A stretch of 48,747 nt of DNA from CAYPPG01 sp964412555. GTDB taxonomy: Bacteria > Hinthialibacterota > Hinthialibacteria > Hinthialibacterales > Hinthialibacteraceae. Location of the stretch: positions 1 to 48,747 of the forward strand of contig CAYPPG010000057.1 in the NCBI GenBank assembly GCA_964412555.1. The letters run 5' to 3'. This document shows positions 8,688-17,871 of this stretch, in pieces (positions within the stretch are counted from its first letter, which is position 1; the number at the start of each line of letters is the position of its first letter). The notes under the pieces are model-generated. The model saw only the letters and a program-made list of their open reading frames with translations, made no database searches and was not told the origin of the DNA. Made by a program: the position numbers and the translations under genes.

Positions 8688-10604
8688 TTACTCAGTGTGA
8701 TGACTGATCGCCCGTGCTGTTTTATCCACCAACCAATAAGCGATCAACAAATAAATCAATCCCTGAATGATAAAGAATACATAGGAGGTAATAGGAATGC
8801 CTTGAAAGGGAACTACATAGGATTCCGCATACGTTGATATGCCGTACTGGTTCGCCTGTTCCGGTGGAACAAGGGACATGAATCCCATGACCGGGCAAAT
8901 CCACGCGAAGCCATGCACAAGCAATCCTACTATCCAGGACAAATAAGTTAAGAAATAAGGGGAAAGCATAAGACGGGGATCCCAAAGGTCTGAAGCGAAT
9001 AGCGGCAACCACAAGATCGCCAAGAGAATCAAAATGGAAAAGATGGAAACGACATGCGCCTTCCGATATTTCGTTGAAAGATACAAGGTCAGCGCATTGC
9101 TGAAACGCTGAACATAGAATAGTAGAAATGGGAAACTGAACAGCAAAATAGCGTCCAACATTTGCAGACCTCGCGGGAAGCGAAATCCGCCCAACTGCGC
9201 CAAATAAAGCCGCAAAAACATGCCCGGCAAAAAAAGCGCCAAAGCAAAAAAGAAGCAGAAGTAAAAATTCGTTTTGAATTTGGCTTCTACGATATGCCGA
9301 GTGGGGATCATGGTCGTTACTAGCAGATCCAAGGTGCCGCGATCCCGCTCCGCATTGATTCCCGTCGATGCGAATACGAGAGTAAAGATGATCGCTGCAA
9401 TAATCGGTATCGTGAAAAACAGCCAGGATCCGCCAACATATGCGGCAAAGGGAGCCACAATCAACAGTCCCACAACGACGGTGCCATAAAAAACACGAAC
9501 CAACACCGCCGACCGGGCAAACCAATGGATTCTCCGCTCAAGAAACAGGCAGGGATTGTGTTCGAAAAAAGCAACTTCCGGAGAGAATCGATACAATAAA
9601 TCGCGGAAAAGAATATTTTGGTTTGGAGAGGGTGGTGGTTTGATTTTCTTTTTGCGGGAACGGGGAAGGAATCCCCCAGCGGCAAGTTTCTGCACTCGAT
9701 GGATCGTCCCCCAGAGAAAAAGTAATACCAGAAAAGCGGAGGAGGCTAAAAAACCGAGAAAAATTTCCCATTGGGCGATGTATGATTTACCATACATCGA
9801 TATTGAATATCCTTGCCTATTGTTGACGGCGTATTGAGAGCCAACTTGTATATACGGATCCAAATCAAACTTTACAAAATAAAAAGGATTCGCATGAGTG
9901 GCAAAAGAGGTGAAAAAAGGAATTCCTACGATTGCACTCGTATCGGAAGTTCGGTGAGGTGTATTCCACGCTAACAACATCGTATCCGACAGAAATTGAA
10001 CGAAATGCCAATGAAACAGAATAATCCAGCAATACAAAAACAACATTCCTGCACAAATCAGATAGGTTTCGTACACTCGCGGGCGGAGAGTGGAGCAAAA
10101 CAGTCCCATACTTCCCATCACGACAACATTGGTCAACAATATACAATATGAAGTCAAAATTTCGCCATAAGACAATCCACCGCCGATCAGACAGAGGGAT
10201 AATATTGGCATGGCGGCTGTCAATAACAAAAAAATATAGAGGATCGGCGCTGCCAATTTCGACAAAACAAGATACCGGATGGAAACCGGTGAGGAAAGCA
10301 ATAATTCGATCGTTCGATTTTGACGCTCTTCCGCAAATACTGATGCGAACAGGAAAGGGACAAAAAGGATTGTGAACACAAGATGGACATTGATCAATTG
10401 GATAAAGAGATTCCGTGAAAAATTGGCCAATCTTTGAGTATACCATGCGTTGGCAATTGCAGACCATCCGGAAGCGATGACGCAGCAAAGCACCAACAAA
10501 AACAAAAAAAGTGTAAGAAATGACTTCCATTTTCGTAATAACTTACGAAGGTCGCGTGTTAAATAAGGAGAAATGATTGAATGGTTTACTTGTGTTGAAC
10601 TCAT
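8688..10604 (-). CDS. ABC-2 type permease, internally duplicated (copy 1)
   Basis: This 638-residue membrane protein is a paralog of the product of 5986-7842. The first half has 'AEERQNRTIELLLSSPVSI' near residue 90 and the second 'NAERDRGTLDLLVTTMIPT' near residue 420, each followed by a run of membrane helices. It therefore also looks like two fused ABC-2 permease halves. Lys/Arg-rich 'SRKKKIKPPP' lies in the loop joining the halves. It heads the minus-strand gene row and starts back to back with the plus-strand gene at 10822. It probably works with the ATPase at 13577. The substrate is unknown. Confidence 0.8.
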   Translation of the reverse strand: MSSTQVNHSIISPYLTRDLRKLLRKWKSFLTLFLFLLVLCCVIASGWSAIANAWYTQRLANFSRNLFIQLINVHLVFTILFVPFLFASVFAEERQNRTIELLLSSPVSIRYLVLSKLAAPILYIFLLLTAAMPILSLCLIGGGLSYGEILTSYCILLTNVVVMGSMGLFCSTLRPRVYETYLICAGMLFLYCWIILFHWHFVQFLSDTMLLAWNTPHRTSDTSAIVGIPFFTSFATHANPFYFVKFDLDPYIQVGSQYAVNNRQGYSISMYGKSYIAQWEIFLGFLASSAFLVLLFLWGTIHRVQKLAAGGFLPRSRKKKIKPPPSPNQNILFRDLLYRFSPEVAFFEHNPCLFLERRIHWFARSAVLVRVFYGTVVVGLLIVAPFAAYVGGSWLFFTIPIIAAIIFTLVFASTGINAERDRGTLDLLVTTMIPTRHIVEAKFKTNFYFCFFFALALFLPGMFLRLYLAQLGGFRFPRGLQMLDAILLFSFPFLLFYVQRFSNALTLYLSTKYRKAHVVSIFSILILLAILWLPLFASDLWDPRLMLSPYFLTYLSWIVGLLVHGFAWICPVMGFMSLVPPEQANQYGISTYAESYVVPFQGIPITSYVFFIIQGLIYLLIAYWLVDKTARAISHHTE

Positions 10605-10624
10605 TTTCTTACAGTCATGATTGA

Positions 10625-10653
10625 ATTATTATTCACATAAAATAGTGACTCAA
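10625..10653 (-). promoter_or_regulatory. candidate promoter for the permease-cysC-plsC row
   Basis: On the minus strand TTGAGT (10653-10648) and AATAAT (10630-10625) are 17 bases apart and end 20 bases before the ATG of the permease at 10604. The match is fair, in an AT-rich background. Confidence 0.4.
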
Positions 10654-10711
10654 TAGATGAACGAAGGTGGAGAAATCTTGTCACAACTTTTTTTATCACG
10701 ATTCGTTGAAC

Positions 10712-10717
10712 TATAAT
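10712..10717 (+). promoter_or_regulatory. candidate -10 box (TATAAT) for the 10822 gene
   Basis: A perfect TATAAT lies at 10712-10717, but no good -35 is at the usual distance (only a T-run near 10690). A transcript starting near 10724 would leave almost no leader for a GTG start at 10732. It would give about 98 bases of leader for the TTG at 10822. Confidence 0.35.
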
Positions 10718-10821
10718 CTGACAAAACCTCAGTGATTGGATTATCTTCTGTTTATATAGTTATTATGGTATTCTTTTTGAGTATTTTGTCAGGGAAAAAA
10801 TCAGATCGAGAGGTAGGGCAA

Positions 10822-13488
10822 TTGTTTACCAGGCGTAAGTTCAATAGAAAACTCATTAATATTGTCAATTTTTGCCGCTTTTGCGGCATTGATTGTTTCA
10901 AAATATTTCAATTTTTTGCACTTTTCAGTGTTCTATTTTTCTTTTCGGATAATTCGAACGCACAATTTTCTTCAATGGAAGAAGAACCGATTACCGCCCG
11001 CGCTCTGGTCGGCTTCGATCCCGAATTGCCTTCCCGGCGCAGCAGCACCTGGGTGCCGATTACAGTCGAATTGACGAACAATGATAATGATTTAAAAGGT
11101 AATTTGTTAGTTACCTTGAAAGATGGAAACGTTCAATACCGAACTCCCATTGATCTCCCGACAAAAACCAAAAAATCATACAGCCTTTTGGTTCATATTC
11201 CCGCTGAATTGGATGAATTGGAATTTTATATCGAATCAGGCCGCTGGCGAGCACCGATCGAAACCATTACTGTTACAGCGATGACAATGGAAGCCTTTCG
11301 CTTTATTGCGGTGATCAGCCCCGAGCGGGGTTCTCACGATCATATGGCGCATCGGCCGGACGATGCATCCGATTTTTTTCGCCGCGTGATTTACACAACT
11401 CCCACTGTATTTCCTGATTATTGGGTGGGATATCACAATCTCGATACCATACTTTGGGACGGTGGAAGTAACAGTGAAATGAGCGAAGAACAGGAAATCG
11501 CCCTGGAAAAATGGATCCAGATGGGGGGAACCCTTATTTTGGCGGCGGGAGAACATTGGCAGGAATTGAATACCTCCTCGTTCAGGAATTATGTTCCCAT
11601 GACGATGACCGGTTCCCGCGTTTTAGAACCGGGCACTGCATTGGAATCAGTCGGAGAAACAGTCCGGCCTGTTTTGGAAGATGGGTTAGTCATCACCACA
11701 GGGGAAGTATTGGATGATCCGCATGTGCAGGTGCGGATGAAGGCGGGAGAGAATCCCTTTCTGATCGAACGGGAATGGGGCGCGGGGCGGATTGTTTTCG
11801 TTGCCTCCCGACTGAATCAGCCCCTTTTCAGTGATTCGGATCATGAAAGTATTTTTAAGAATTTCTTGACTCAAGCTCTGCTTCCTTTTCCTCCGGATGC
11901 GATAAACCAGCTCGATACCCCCATTACATCCTTTTTGCGCTGGATCAGCCAGGCGGAACTCCCGAGTACCTGGTTCATTGCGGCCTATTTGGGATTGTAC
12001 ATAATTATCGTTGTGCCCATCAATTACATTGTCTTCCGCCGTTTCCGGCGGTTGGAATGGGCATGGTTCACCGTTCCCATTTGGGCGATACTTTTTGCCT
12101 ATGGGGCGTATTACATTGGCGCGCTTCGGCAGCAAGGGCAAGTCTCTGTCAATGAAATCAGTATCATTGAGGCCCGTCCTCAAGCCCATTCGGCTCAGAC
12201 GATGAGTTATTGTTCGATTTATTCACCCGTTCGCCAATGGTATACCTTACTCTTCGACCAAATTCCCGCTTTCCCACAACTTCCTAGCATATACGACTAT
12301 CGCCAAGGCGCCGAAGCTACATCGGATGAATCATTGCGTGTTTTTTATGCACGAGGAGGTCCCGTAGTGGAAGATTACCTCATTTACCACTGGTCGCAGC
12401 GCATCCTGAAAACCTTGCATGAATCCCCGCTCGGAGAAGGAGTGCAGGTCGATATGAAATGGCAGGCCAGCCGCATTCATGGGACAATTACCAACAACAC
12501 CGGTTTAAATTTGATGAATCCTCAACTTTTTGTAAGGGACCGGATGGTTCAGTTCTATGAAAATTTGGAAGATGGAAAAACGGTATCTATTGATGAAACT
12601 GTCAACACGATGCAGATGTTCGACCATGAAAGGCTCGCTCGTGAAACGTATGGAATGCAAATCCGTTCAGGAGGGAACACGATCCAACAGGGAATAGCGA
12701 CAGTAGATGAATCTCTCCACCAGCATTATGCAGCAGTACTGCTTTCTGAACCAACCAGTAAGAATCTCGCTGTCCTAACTGCTCGTGTCTCGAAACCGTC
12801 TTTTGATTTTCGCTTGAATGGTGAAATGGTGAAACCAAATGGAGAAACTCTTTTCTGTCTCGTTTTTCCTTTACAACAGGAATTCCGCGGCGTAAAAATC
12901 GTGGATTCGTGGCATCCGGCATCCACTGCTCCGGCTGGTTGGAATCGAGGAATGGGAGGCATGTATGGTATGGGCGGTGGATACGGAATGGGAGGAATGG
13001 GACAAGGCGGTGAAGCGGTGCATTTTGTACAAAACAAAATGAGTTCCACCTGGGATTTGGTAACGGACGCCCCCTTGATGGGCGGCAAACTCGACTGGCT
13101 GACCATCGAGATGGATTACAAACAAATCAATCTTTTCGAACCGCAACAAATGGGTGGCCGAAGACCGAGAGGAGGGGGCCGGGTCACCAGCGGCGCGTCA
13201 TCCTTTCTCTACAATCAGCCTACGGGGCGTCCTCCGGTGGAGGATTATGAGCTGCATATACAAGATCGACTGTCCAGTGAATATAAACCGTTGTCCGCAG
13301 TTGTCGGTCCCGAGGGACGGATTACCAATCCCGACCGATATGTCGATAAAGTCAGTGGCACGATATCGTTCCAGCTGAAAGCTCCACCGAAATTCAGTAT
13401 TCAATTCCCATACAGTTCGATTGATATTCAATTGCAGGTGGATTTTGGCACGGGTGAAGGCGATACGTTTTTGGGATATCCGTTGTAA
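10822..13488 (+). CDS. large membrane-anchored extracytoplasmic protein, GATase-like domain; probable partner of the ABC system
   Basis: I prefer the TTG start at 10822 (888 residues). AGAGGT lies just before it, and the product then has a basic start, a hydrophobic core and a cleavage site near 'NSNA-QF', a normal signal peptide. The frame is open upstream to a GTG at 10732, which has no ribosome site. Next comes a beta-sandwich-like domain ('STWVPITVELTNND'), then a region resembling a glutamine-amidotransferase fold ('TILWDGGSNSEMSEEQ', 'KWIQMGGTLILAAGEHW'). Two membrane helices follow near 'LYIIIVVPINYIVF' and 'WAILFAYGAYYIGAL', then a second soluble part. A Gly/Met/Tyr-rich run near 12948-13005 looks disordered. 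Similar architecture occurs in proteins next to Gld-type ABC exporters, and the ATPase gene follows directly. The exact family is not recognised. Confidence 0.7.
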   Translation: MFTRRKFNRKLINIVNFCRFCGIDCFKIFQFFALFSVLFFFSDNSNAQFSSMEEEPITARALVGFDPELPSRRSSTWVPITVELTNNDNDLKGNLLVTLKDGNVQYRTPIDLPTKTKKSYSLLVHIPAELDELEFYIESGRWRAPIETITVTAMTMEAFRFIAVISPERGSHDHMAHRPDDASDFFRRVIYTTPTVFPDYWVGYHNLDTILWDGGSNSEMSEEQEIALEKWIQMGGTLILAAGEHWQELNTSSFRNYVPMTMTGSRVLEPGTALESVGETVRPVLEDGLVITTGEVLDDPHVQVRMKAGENPFLIEREWGAGRIVFVASRLNQPLFSDSDHESIFKNFLTQALLPFPPDAINQLDTPITSFLRWISQAELPSTWFIAAYLGLYIIIVVPINYIVFRRFRRLEWAWFTVPIWAILFAYGAYYIGALRQQGQVSVNEISIIEARPQAHSAQTMSYCSIYSPVRQWYTLLFDQIPAFPQLPSIYDYRQGAEATSDESLRVFYARGGPVVEDYLIYHWSQRILKTLHESPLGEGVQVDMKWQASRIHGTITNNTGLNLMNPQLFVRDRMVQFYENLEDGKTVSIDETVNTMQMFDHERLARETYGMQIRSGGNTIQQGIATVDESLHQHYAAVLLSEPTSKNLAVLTARVSKPSFDFRLNGEMVKPNGETLFCLVFPLQQEFRGVKIVDSWHPASTAPAGWNRGMGGMYGMGGGYGMGGMGQGGEAVHFVQNKMSSTWDLVTDAPLMGGKLDWLTIEMDYKQINLFEPQQMGGRRPRGGGRVTSGASSFLYNQPTGRPPVEDYELHIQDRLSSEYKPLSAVVGPEGRITNPDRYVDKVSGTISFQLKAPPKFSIQFPYSSIDIQLQVDFGTGEGDTFLGYPL

Positions 13489-13508
13489 ATGCGCTGAATA
13501 TATTTTTC

Positions 13509-13532
13509 GGCAAGCGGGATGCTTGCTCTACC
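13509..13532 (+). repeat. GGCAAGCGGG...GCTTGC hairpin element upstream of the ABC ATPase
   Basis: GGCAAGCGGGATGCTTGC followed by TCTACC forms a 6-bp GCAAGC/GCTTGC stem. It ends 44 bases before the ATG at 13577. Near-identical elements lie in the same orientation before the genes starting at 34672 and 42666. Confidence 0.65.
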
Positions 13533-13576
13533 TTTGATTGATGTACCCATCCAAGAATAGAGGAGTCAAGGAAAGC

Positions 13577-14503
13577 ATGATTCGAATCGATGGATTTACG
13601 AAAAAATACGGTGACAAAACGGCGGTACAAAATTTTAACCTTCAAGTTGAAAAAGGCGATATTTTTGGCTTCATCGGACCCAACGGAGCGGGGAAAACAA
13701 CCACGATTCGCTTTTTGGCCACCTTGCTCAAACCGACCGCCGGTGAGGCATGGATCAACGATTTCAGCGTTATTCATCATCCAATGGATGTCCGCCGTTC
13801 GATGGGATATATGCCGGATTCTTTCGGTGTCTATGAAGGGATGCGCGTTTGGGAATACTTAGACTTTTTCGCAGCTGCTTACAATATCAAACGGGACAAA
13901 CGGAAAAAAATCATTCGGGATGTCATCGAGTTATTGGATTTGACGCAAAAACGGGATGATTTCGTTGAAGGTCTCTCCCGTGGGATGAAGCAGCGCCTTT
14001 GTTTGGCCAAAACTCTCGTTCATGATCCGCATGTGCTGATTCTTGACGAACCGGCATCCGGTCTCGATCCCCGTGCCCGCCATTATATCAAAGAATTGTT
14101 GAAGGAATTACAGAAAATGGGGAAGACAATATTCATTTCTTCCCACATTCTTTCCGAATTGGCGGACTGCTGTAACAAAATCGGGATTATCGAACAGGGA
14201 GTGCTCTTAGCGGCGGGTGAAATCAAGAAGATTATGAGCCAGATTCGGGAAAGCATGATCCTCGAAATCGAGATGCTCGAACCCAATCCCCGTTTGGAAA
14301 AAGTATTATGGGATTATCCCGGTGTGAAAAATGTGGAAGCGATGGGGCAGATTACCCGTGTTGAATTTCTCGGTGATATCCGTGAAATTCCCAAACTCCA
14401 CAAGACTTTGATTGAAAAAGAAATCGATATACTTTTCTTCCGTGAGTTACCCGCCGACTTGGAAGAAGTGTTCATGAAAGTCACGAAAGGGGAAGTGGCG
14501 TAA
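13577..14503 (+). CDS. ABC transporter ATP-binding protein (CcmA/NatA-like)
   Basis: This is the nucleotide-binding subunit of an ABC-2 type exporter. The start at 13577 has AAGGA five bases upstream; the frame reaches back to 13538 without support. In 308 residues it has Walker A GPNGAGKTT (34-42), signature LSRGM (133-137), Walker B VLILDEPASGLD (153-164) and the H-loop His190. A C-terminal extension of about 90 residues, typical of exporters with separate permeases, follows. It comes 88 bases after the 10822 gene on the same strand and is the only ABC ATPase in the window. It is therefore the natural motor for the two fused permeases at 5986 and 8688. Confidence 0.92.
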   Translation: MIRIDGFTKKYGDKTAVQNFNLQVEKGDIFGFIGPNGAGKTTTIRFLATLLKPTAGEAWINDFSVIHHPMDVRRSMGYMPDSFGVYEGMRVWEYLDFFAAAYNIKRDKRKKIIRDVIELLDLTQKRDDFVEGLSRGMKQRLCLAKTLVHDPHVLILDEPASGLDPRARHYIKELLKELQKMGKTIFISSHILSELADCCNKIGIIEQGVLLAAGEIKKIMSQIRESMILEIEMLEPNPRLEKVLWDYPGVKNVEAMGQITRVEFLGDIREIPKLHKTLIEKEIDILFFRELPADLEEVFMKVTKGEVA

Positions 14504-14517
14504 CCTTCTGGTACGGA

Positions 14518-14772
14518 TCAAGCCTTGGCGGTGGATTCTTCTTTCGCGGCCATCTCCCGTTCGGCAATGAGGTCTTCCAATCGTTCCTTCTCCCGCACGA
14601 GTTCTTCAAGAGTCATCAAGGATGGATCGTTTTCCCCATCCGAAATTTCGATTCCTTGGCTGCGAAGAAAATCATCGATTTGTGTTTTGTTTTTCTTGTA
14701 TACATAATAACCTAACGCCGCTGTTCCTAAGCCGACGACAAAACCGGTGATGTGTTGTGAGGTGATATTCAT
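14518..14772 (-). CDS. small single-helix membrane protein of the P-type ATPase operon
   Basis: This 84-residue protein has one N-terminal membrane helix with small-residue packing ('TGFVVGLGTAALGYYVY', 9-25), then Lys-rich residues. The soluble part is acidic and helical ('LEELVREKERLEDLIAEREM'), probably a short coiled coil. It is the last gene of the metal-ATPase operon, 52 bases after the gene at 14825. The layout (glycine-zipper helix plus charged tail, encoded beside a P1B ATPase) recalls the small mycobacterial PacL membrane chaperones. Sequence similarity is not visible by eye, so that is only an analogy. It ends 14 bases from the convergent ATPase gene. Confidence 0.65.
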   Translation of the reverse strand: MNITSQHITGFVVGLGTAALGYYVYKKNKTQIDDFLRSQGIEISDGENDPSLMTLEELVREKERLEDLIAEREMAAKEESTAKA

Positions 14773-14824
14773 CAGTCCTTCCTTTCTTGATGATTATGAT
14801 AAATCGAACATTGACGGAACTATG

Positions 14825-15667
14825 TTAGCGAATCCAAAGTGGCATACCGCTTCTCATGTCCCCCAATCCTTCCAAGACTTCGTTGTGTAATTTCGAAACA
14901 TTGCGTATGGATTCCAGCATTGTGTTTTGTCCAAATTCACTCCGGCCGGTTACTGTTCCGGCAATGATGTTTGGCAGTAGGGTGGAAATCGTTTTCCAAT
15001 TGGGCTGCGGTTGATCCGGCGAGACGACAAGTTCATAGTTGGGTTTGCCGGATTCTTTGTCAGCAAATTCAACCGGCCGCACTTCCACTCCGCCTGCTGG
15101 TACATGCACCAGGTGACGGCCGAATGTTGTCATCCACGTAAATATGGCAGCCGGCAGGAAATCTCCCCGAGTCATGGCCGTCAACAAATACACGACGGAT
15201 AATACCTCGGGATCGAAATTCCCACGCTGATTCACTTCACTGAGTCCATGTTCCACAACGGCGGCGGTTGTCCCCAGTCCGGCGATCCATTGTAAAATCG
15301 ATTTTTCCTGATTTCTCCGAACCAAACGATCGACCAGAGCCGCTCCTAAGAGCAATCCCGTATAGAAGGCCGAATCGGAGATTTCTTTTCGTTCCGGTTC
15401 GGCAAGAATTCGCACCGGTACGACTCCATAATCCAGTGAAAGAGACAAGGCTACGCGGATGATGATTTCTTCTTTTTTCACTTCTGCCGTATCAAAGATG
15501 ATGAGCACGCTGCGAGTGATGGATGTATAGGTAACGGAGTGGATTCCTGCATGTTGTTTAACCGCTTTCTCGATACGTTCCAAATTTACAGGGGCATGAG
15601 AAAGACGCAGCCGCACGCGGCCGGGAATATGGTGTACGATCGTGATCGCGAGTTTTTGAGATATCAT
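14825..15667 (-). CDS. HMA2-like domain membrane protein
   Basis: The first 75 or so residues form a ferredoxin-like HMA2-type domain with H-H-I-P-G-R-V-R (12-19) and 'HAGIHSVTYTSITRSVLIIFD'. It has no CxxC, so metal binding through two cysteines is not expected. After about residue 95 come two or three hydrophobic segments ('FYTGLLLGAALVDRL', 'SVVYLLTAMT', 'FLPAAIFTWMTTF') that match the N-terminal helices of the neighbouring P-type ATPase. A 75-residue soluble tail follows. The start overlaps the ATPase stop by four bases, which indicates translational coupling. It looks like a degenerate, ATPase-derived partner of the pump. The function is inferred only from context. Confidence 0.7.
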   Translation of the reverse strand: MISQKLAITIVHHIPGRVRLRLSHAPVNLERIEKAVKQHAGIHSVTYTSITRSVLIIFDTAEVKKEEIIIRVALSLSLDYGVVPVRILAEPERKEISDSAFYTGLLLGAALVDRLVRRNQEKSILQWIAGLGTTAAVVEHGLSEVNQRGNFDPEVLSVVYLLTAMTRGDFLPAAIFTWMTTFGRHLVHVPAGGVEVRPVEFADKESGKPNYELVVSPDQPQPNWKTISTLLPNIIAGTVTGRSEFGQNTMLESIRNVSKLHNEVLEGLGDMRSGMPLWIR

Positions 15668-17871
15668 GAATGCCCTCTCTCAATATCATGAAACAGCAAT
15701 CGGCCAGAATTCAGGACGACGGCCACCGTACAGGAATTGTGCAAGACCGCTCCCCAAAACACAGGCAAAATACCCAGTGAAGCGAGCATCAATCCCACCG
15801 TATTCACTCCGATTGCAATGGCGAAATTTTGCCGAACAATGCTCATGTTTTTGTGCGCCAGCCGGACAATACCGGGGATCATCAACGGATCGTCACTGGT
15901 GATTGTGATATCGGCCGCTTCCATGGCAATATCGGTTCGGGTTCCGCCCATTGCAATGCCTACATCGGCATATGCGAGAGCCGGTGCGTCGTTGATTCCG
16001 TCGCCGACCATCACGACGCGTGTTCCTTTCGATTGTAATTGCAAAACTGCTTCGGCTTTGTCTTCCGGCAATACTTCCGCTTTGTATCGATCCATCTGCA
16101 TGCGATCGGCCACGATTTCCGCATGTTGTTCGACATCGCCGGTCAACAAAATGATATCGTCCATACCGATAAATCGAAGGCGATTCAATGCTTTTTTCAT
16201 ATTTTCCCGCAGTGCGTCTTGGATGCCCAGCACGCCGACAAGTTTTTTCCCCCGAGCGACGTAGATCACATTCTCGCCGCGTTTCGCCATTCGAACGACT
16301 TGATCGTGGACATCGGTAATATCGATTTTCAAGTCCTGCATGAACCGCCGGCTGCCCACGCGAACATTGGTTCGGCCGACTTTGGTTTCCACCCCGCGGG
16401 CGACGTGGACTTTGGTTTCCGAATGATTCGGGATTTTCCACCCGCTGAGGCGAATTTTGTCGAGAATAGCGACGGCCATGGGATGTGTCGAGGATTCTTC
16501 CGCCGCCGCCGCGAGTTCCACGACTTCCCGGGAATCTTTGCATCCGTTGACGGGAATAATACTGACCACTTCCGGCTTGCCTTCCGTCAAGGTCCCCGTC
16601 TTGTCCAGGATCAATGTATCCGTATCCGCCATCATTTCGATGTAGTTTCCCCCTTTGACAAGCACGCCGTTGCGGGCGGCGGTGCAAATCGTAGCGGAAA
16701 AAGCCGTTGCGGTGGATAAACGGACACCGCAGGAATAATCGATGACGAGCATGTTCAAGGCTCGCGTCGCGCTTTTTGTCAGCATATAGATCAATCCGGC
16801 CAAGGCGAAATTAAATGGAATGAATTGGGCGGAAAAACGGTCGGCAAACGCTTGAATCGAGGCTTTGCGATGGGAGGCTTCCTCGACGAGATGCACAATC
16901 CGGGCGACAGCGGTTTGGTCACCCACTTTTTCGGCTCGAATGATCAAGTTGCCGCTTTTGACGACGGTTCCGGCAAAGACCTGGTCTCCATAATTTTTCT
17001 GAACGGGTAAAAACTCTCCTGTAATCGACGCTTGATCCACGGCCGCTTGGCCTTCTTCGACAATCCCGTCGACACTGATTTTTACGCCGGTATGTGCGAT
17101 GACGCGGTCACCGGGCTGCAGGGCTTCGAGCGCCACTTTTTCTTCTTTCCCTTTGTCGGTGATCCGCCAGACGAATTCTTCTCCGACGGAAAGCATTTCC
17201 CGAATGGCGCGGCGGGTTCGTTCCATGGTGTAGGCGGTCAGCAATTCGGCAATATCCGCCAGCCAAATGATTGTCAGCGCGGAGAAATCTCTACCGGCCA
17301 TCAAACTTGCCAGAAGCGCCGAGGCGCTTAAGGTATCCGCATTTGGCCGCCATGTTTTACGCAAAGATGCCAATCCGCTTTTGAAGATGGGAACACCCAA
17401 CGAAATCGCTGTTAAGGCCGGCATGGTAAAAAAACGTGAAAAGATTGAATCCGGAATTTTCTTGGGGGCTTTTCTGAAAAAAGCAAATAGAAGAGTCGCG
17501 GAGCATACTGCCACTCGAGTGGCCATTTCGCCGATCGGTTCTTCCTGCAGCCGCCGCTCGTTGACAGTGGGTTGAGTCAATATTTCCCGTTCTTCTTTAT
17601 ACGCGATCAAAGAATAAGAGGAAATGATCCATTCTGTTGATTCGAGAACGGCATCGGCGGTTATGTCGTCCGGATCGAAGAGAATCAATATATTTTCTGT
17701 GATCGGCGTGACACGTGCGCTTTGGATAGCTCTTACATTGCTGACGCGTTCTTCAATTTCTTGTTTTTGCTCATGAAGATAACGCAAAGCACGGCAATGA
17801 ATCCGCACACGACCCGGTAGTTGATGCAGGACTTCGCACATCAAAAGAGGTTTCAGTTTACGGCCAAACAT
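15664..17871 (-). CDS. P1B-type (heavy-metal-class) ATPase with atypical metal site
   Basis: This pump of 735 residues has the P-type ATPase core: actuator TGE (284-286), phosphorylation site DKTGT (423-427), the P1B signature His-Pro (463-464) in 'SSTHPMA', and 'GDGIND' in the hinge. The N-terminus carries an HMA2-like domain with H-Q-L-P-G-R-V-R (16-23) and no CxxC. In the membrane helix before the phosphorylation domain, the CPC/SPC metal motif of copper, zinc and cadmium pumps is replaced by Tyr-Ser-Cys-Gly (379-382), so only one Cys remains and the Pro is gone. The transported ion is therefore unclear; a non-thiophilic metal such as Mn or Fe is possible. Its start overlaps the upstream gene by 14 bases. 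Confidence 0.9.
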   Translation of the reverse strand: MFGRKLKPLLMCEVLHQLPGRVRIHCRALRYLHEQKQEIEERVSNVRAIQSARVTPITENILILFDPDDITADAVLESTEWIISSYSLIAYKEEREILTQPTVNERRLQEEPIGEMATRVAVCSATLLFAFFRKAPKKIPDSIFSRFFTMPALTAISLGVPIFKSGLASLRKTWRPNADTLSASALLASLMAGRDFSALTIIWLADIAELLTAYTMERTRRAIREMLSVGEEFVWRITDKGKEEKVALEALQPGDRVIAHTGVKISVDGIVEEGQAAVDQASITGEFLPVQKNYGDQVFAGTVVKSGNLIIRAEKVGDQTAVARIVHLVEEASHRKASIQAFADRFSAQFIPFNFALAGLIYMLTKSATRALNMLVIDYSCGVRLSTATAFSATICTAARNGVLVKGGNYIEMMADTDTLILDKTGTLTEGKPEVVSIIPVNGCKDSREVVELAAAAEESSTHPMAVAILDKIRLSGWKIPNHSETKVHVARGVETKVGRTNVRVGSRRFMQDLKIDITDVHDQVVRMAKRGENVIYVARGKKLVGVLGIQDALRENMKKALNRLRFIGMDDIILLTGDVEQHAEIVADRMQMDRYKAEVLPEDKAEAVLQLQSKGTRVVMVGDGINDAPALAYADVGIAMGGTRTDIAMEAADITITSDDPLMIPGIVRLAHKNMSIVRQNFAIAIGVNTVGLMLASLGILPVFWGAVLHNSCTVAVVLNSGRLLFHDIERGHS

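Noticed and set aside
8722..9525. 267-codon frame on the minus strand
   Set aside because: It is an alternative frame inside the permease gene at 8688-10604, with a Cys/Arg/His-rich composition and no motif.
15893..16687. 264-codon Arg/Gly-rich frame on the minus strand
   Set aside because: It is a shifted frame of the P-type ATPase gene. The ATPase motifs are all in the other frame.
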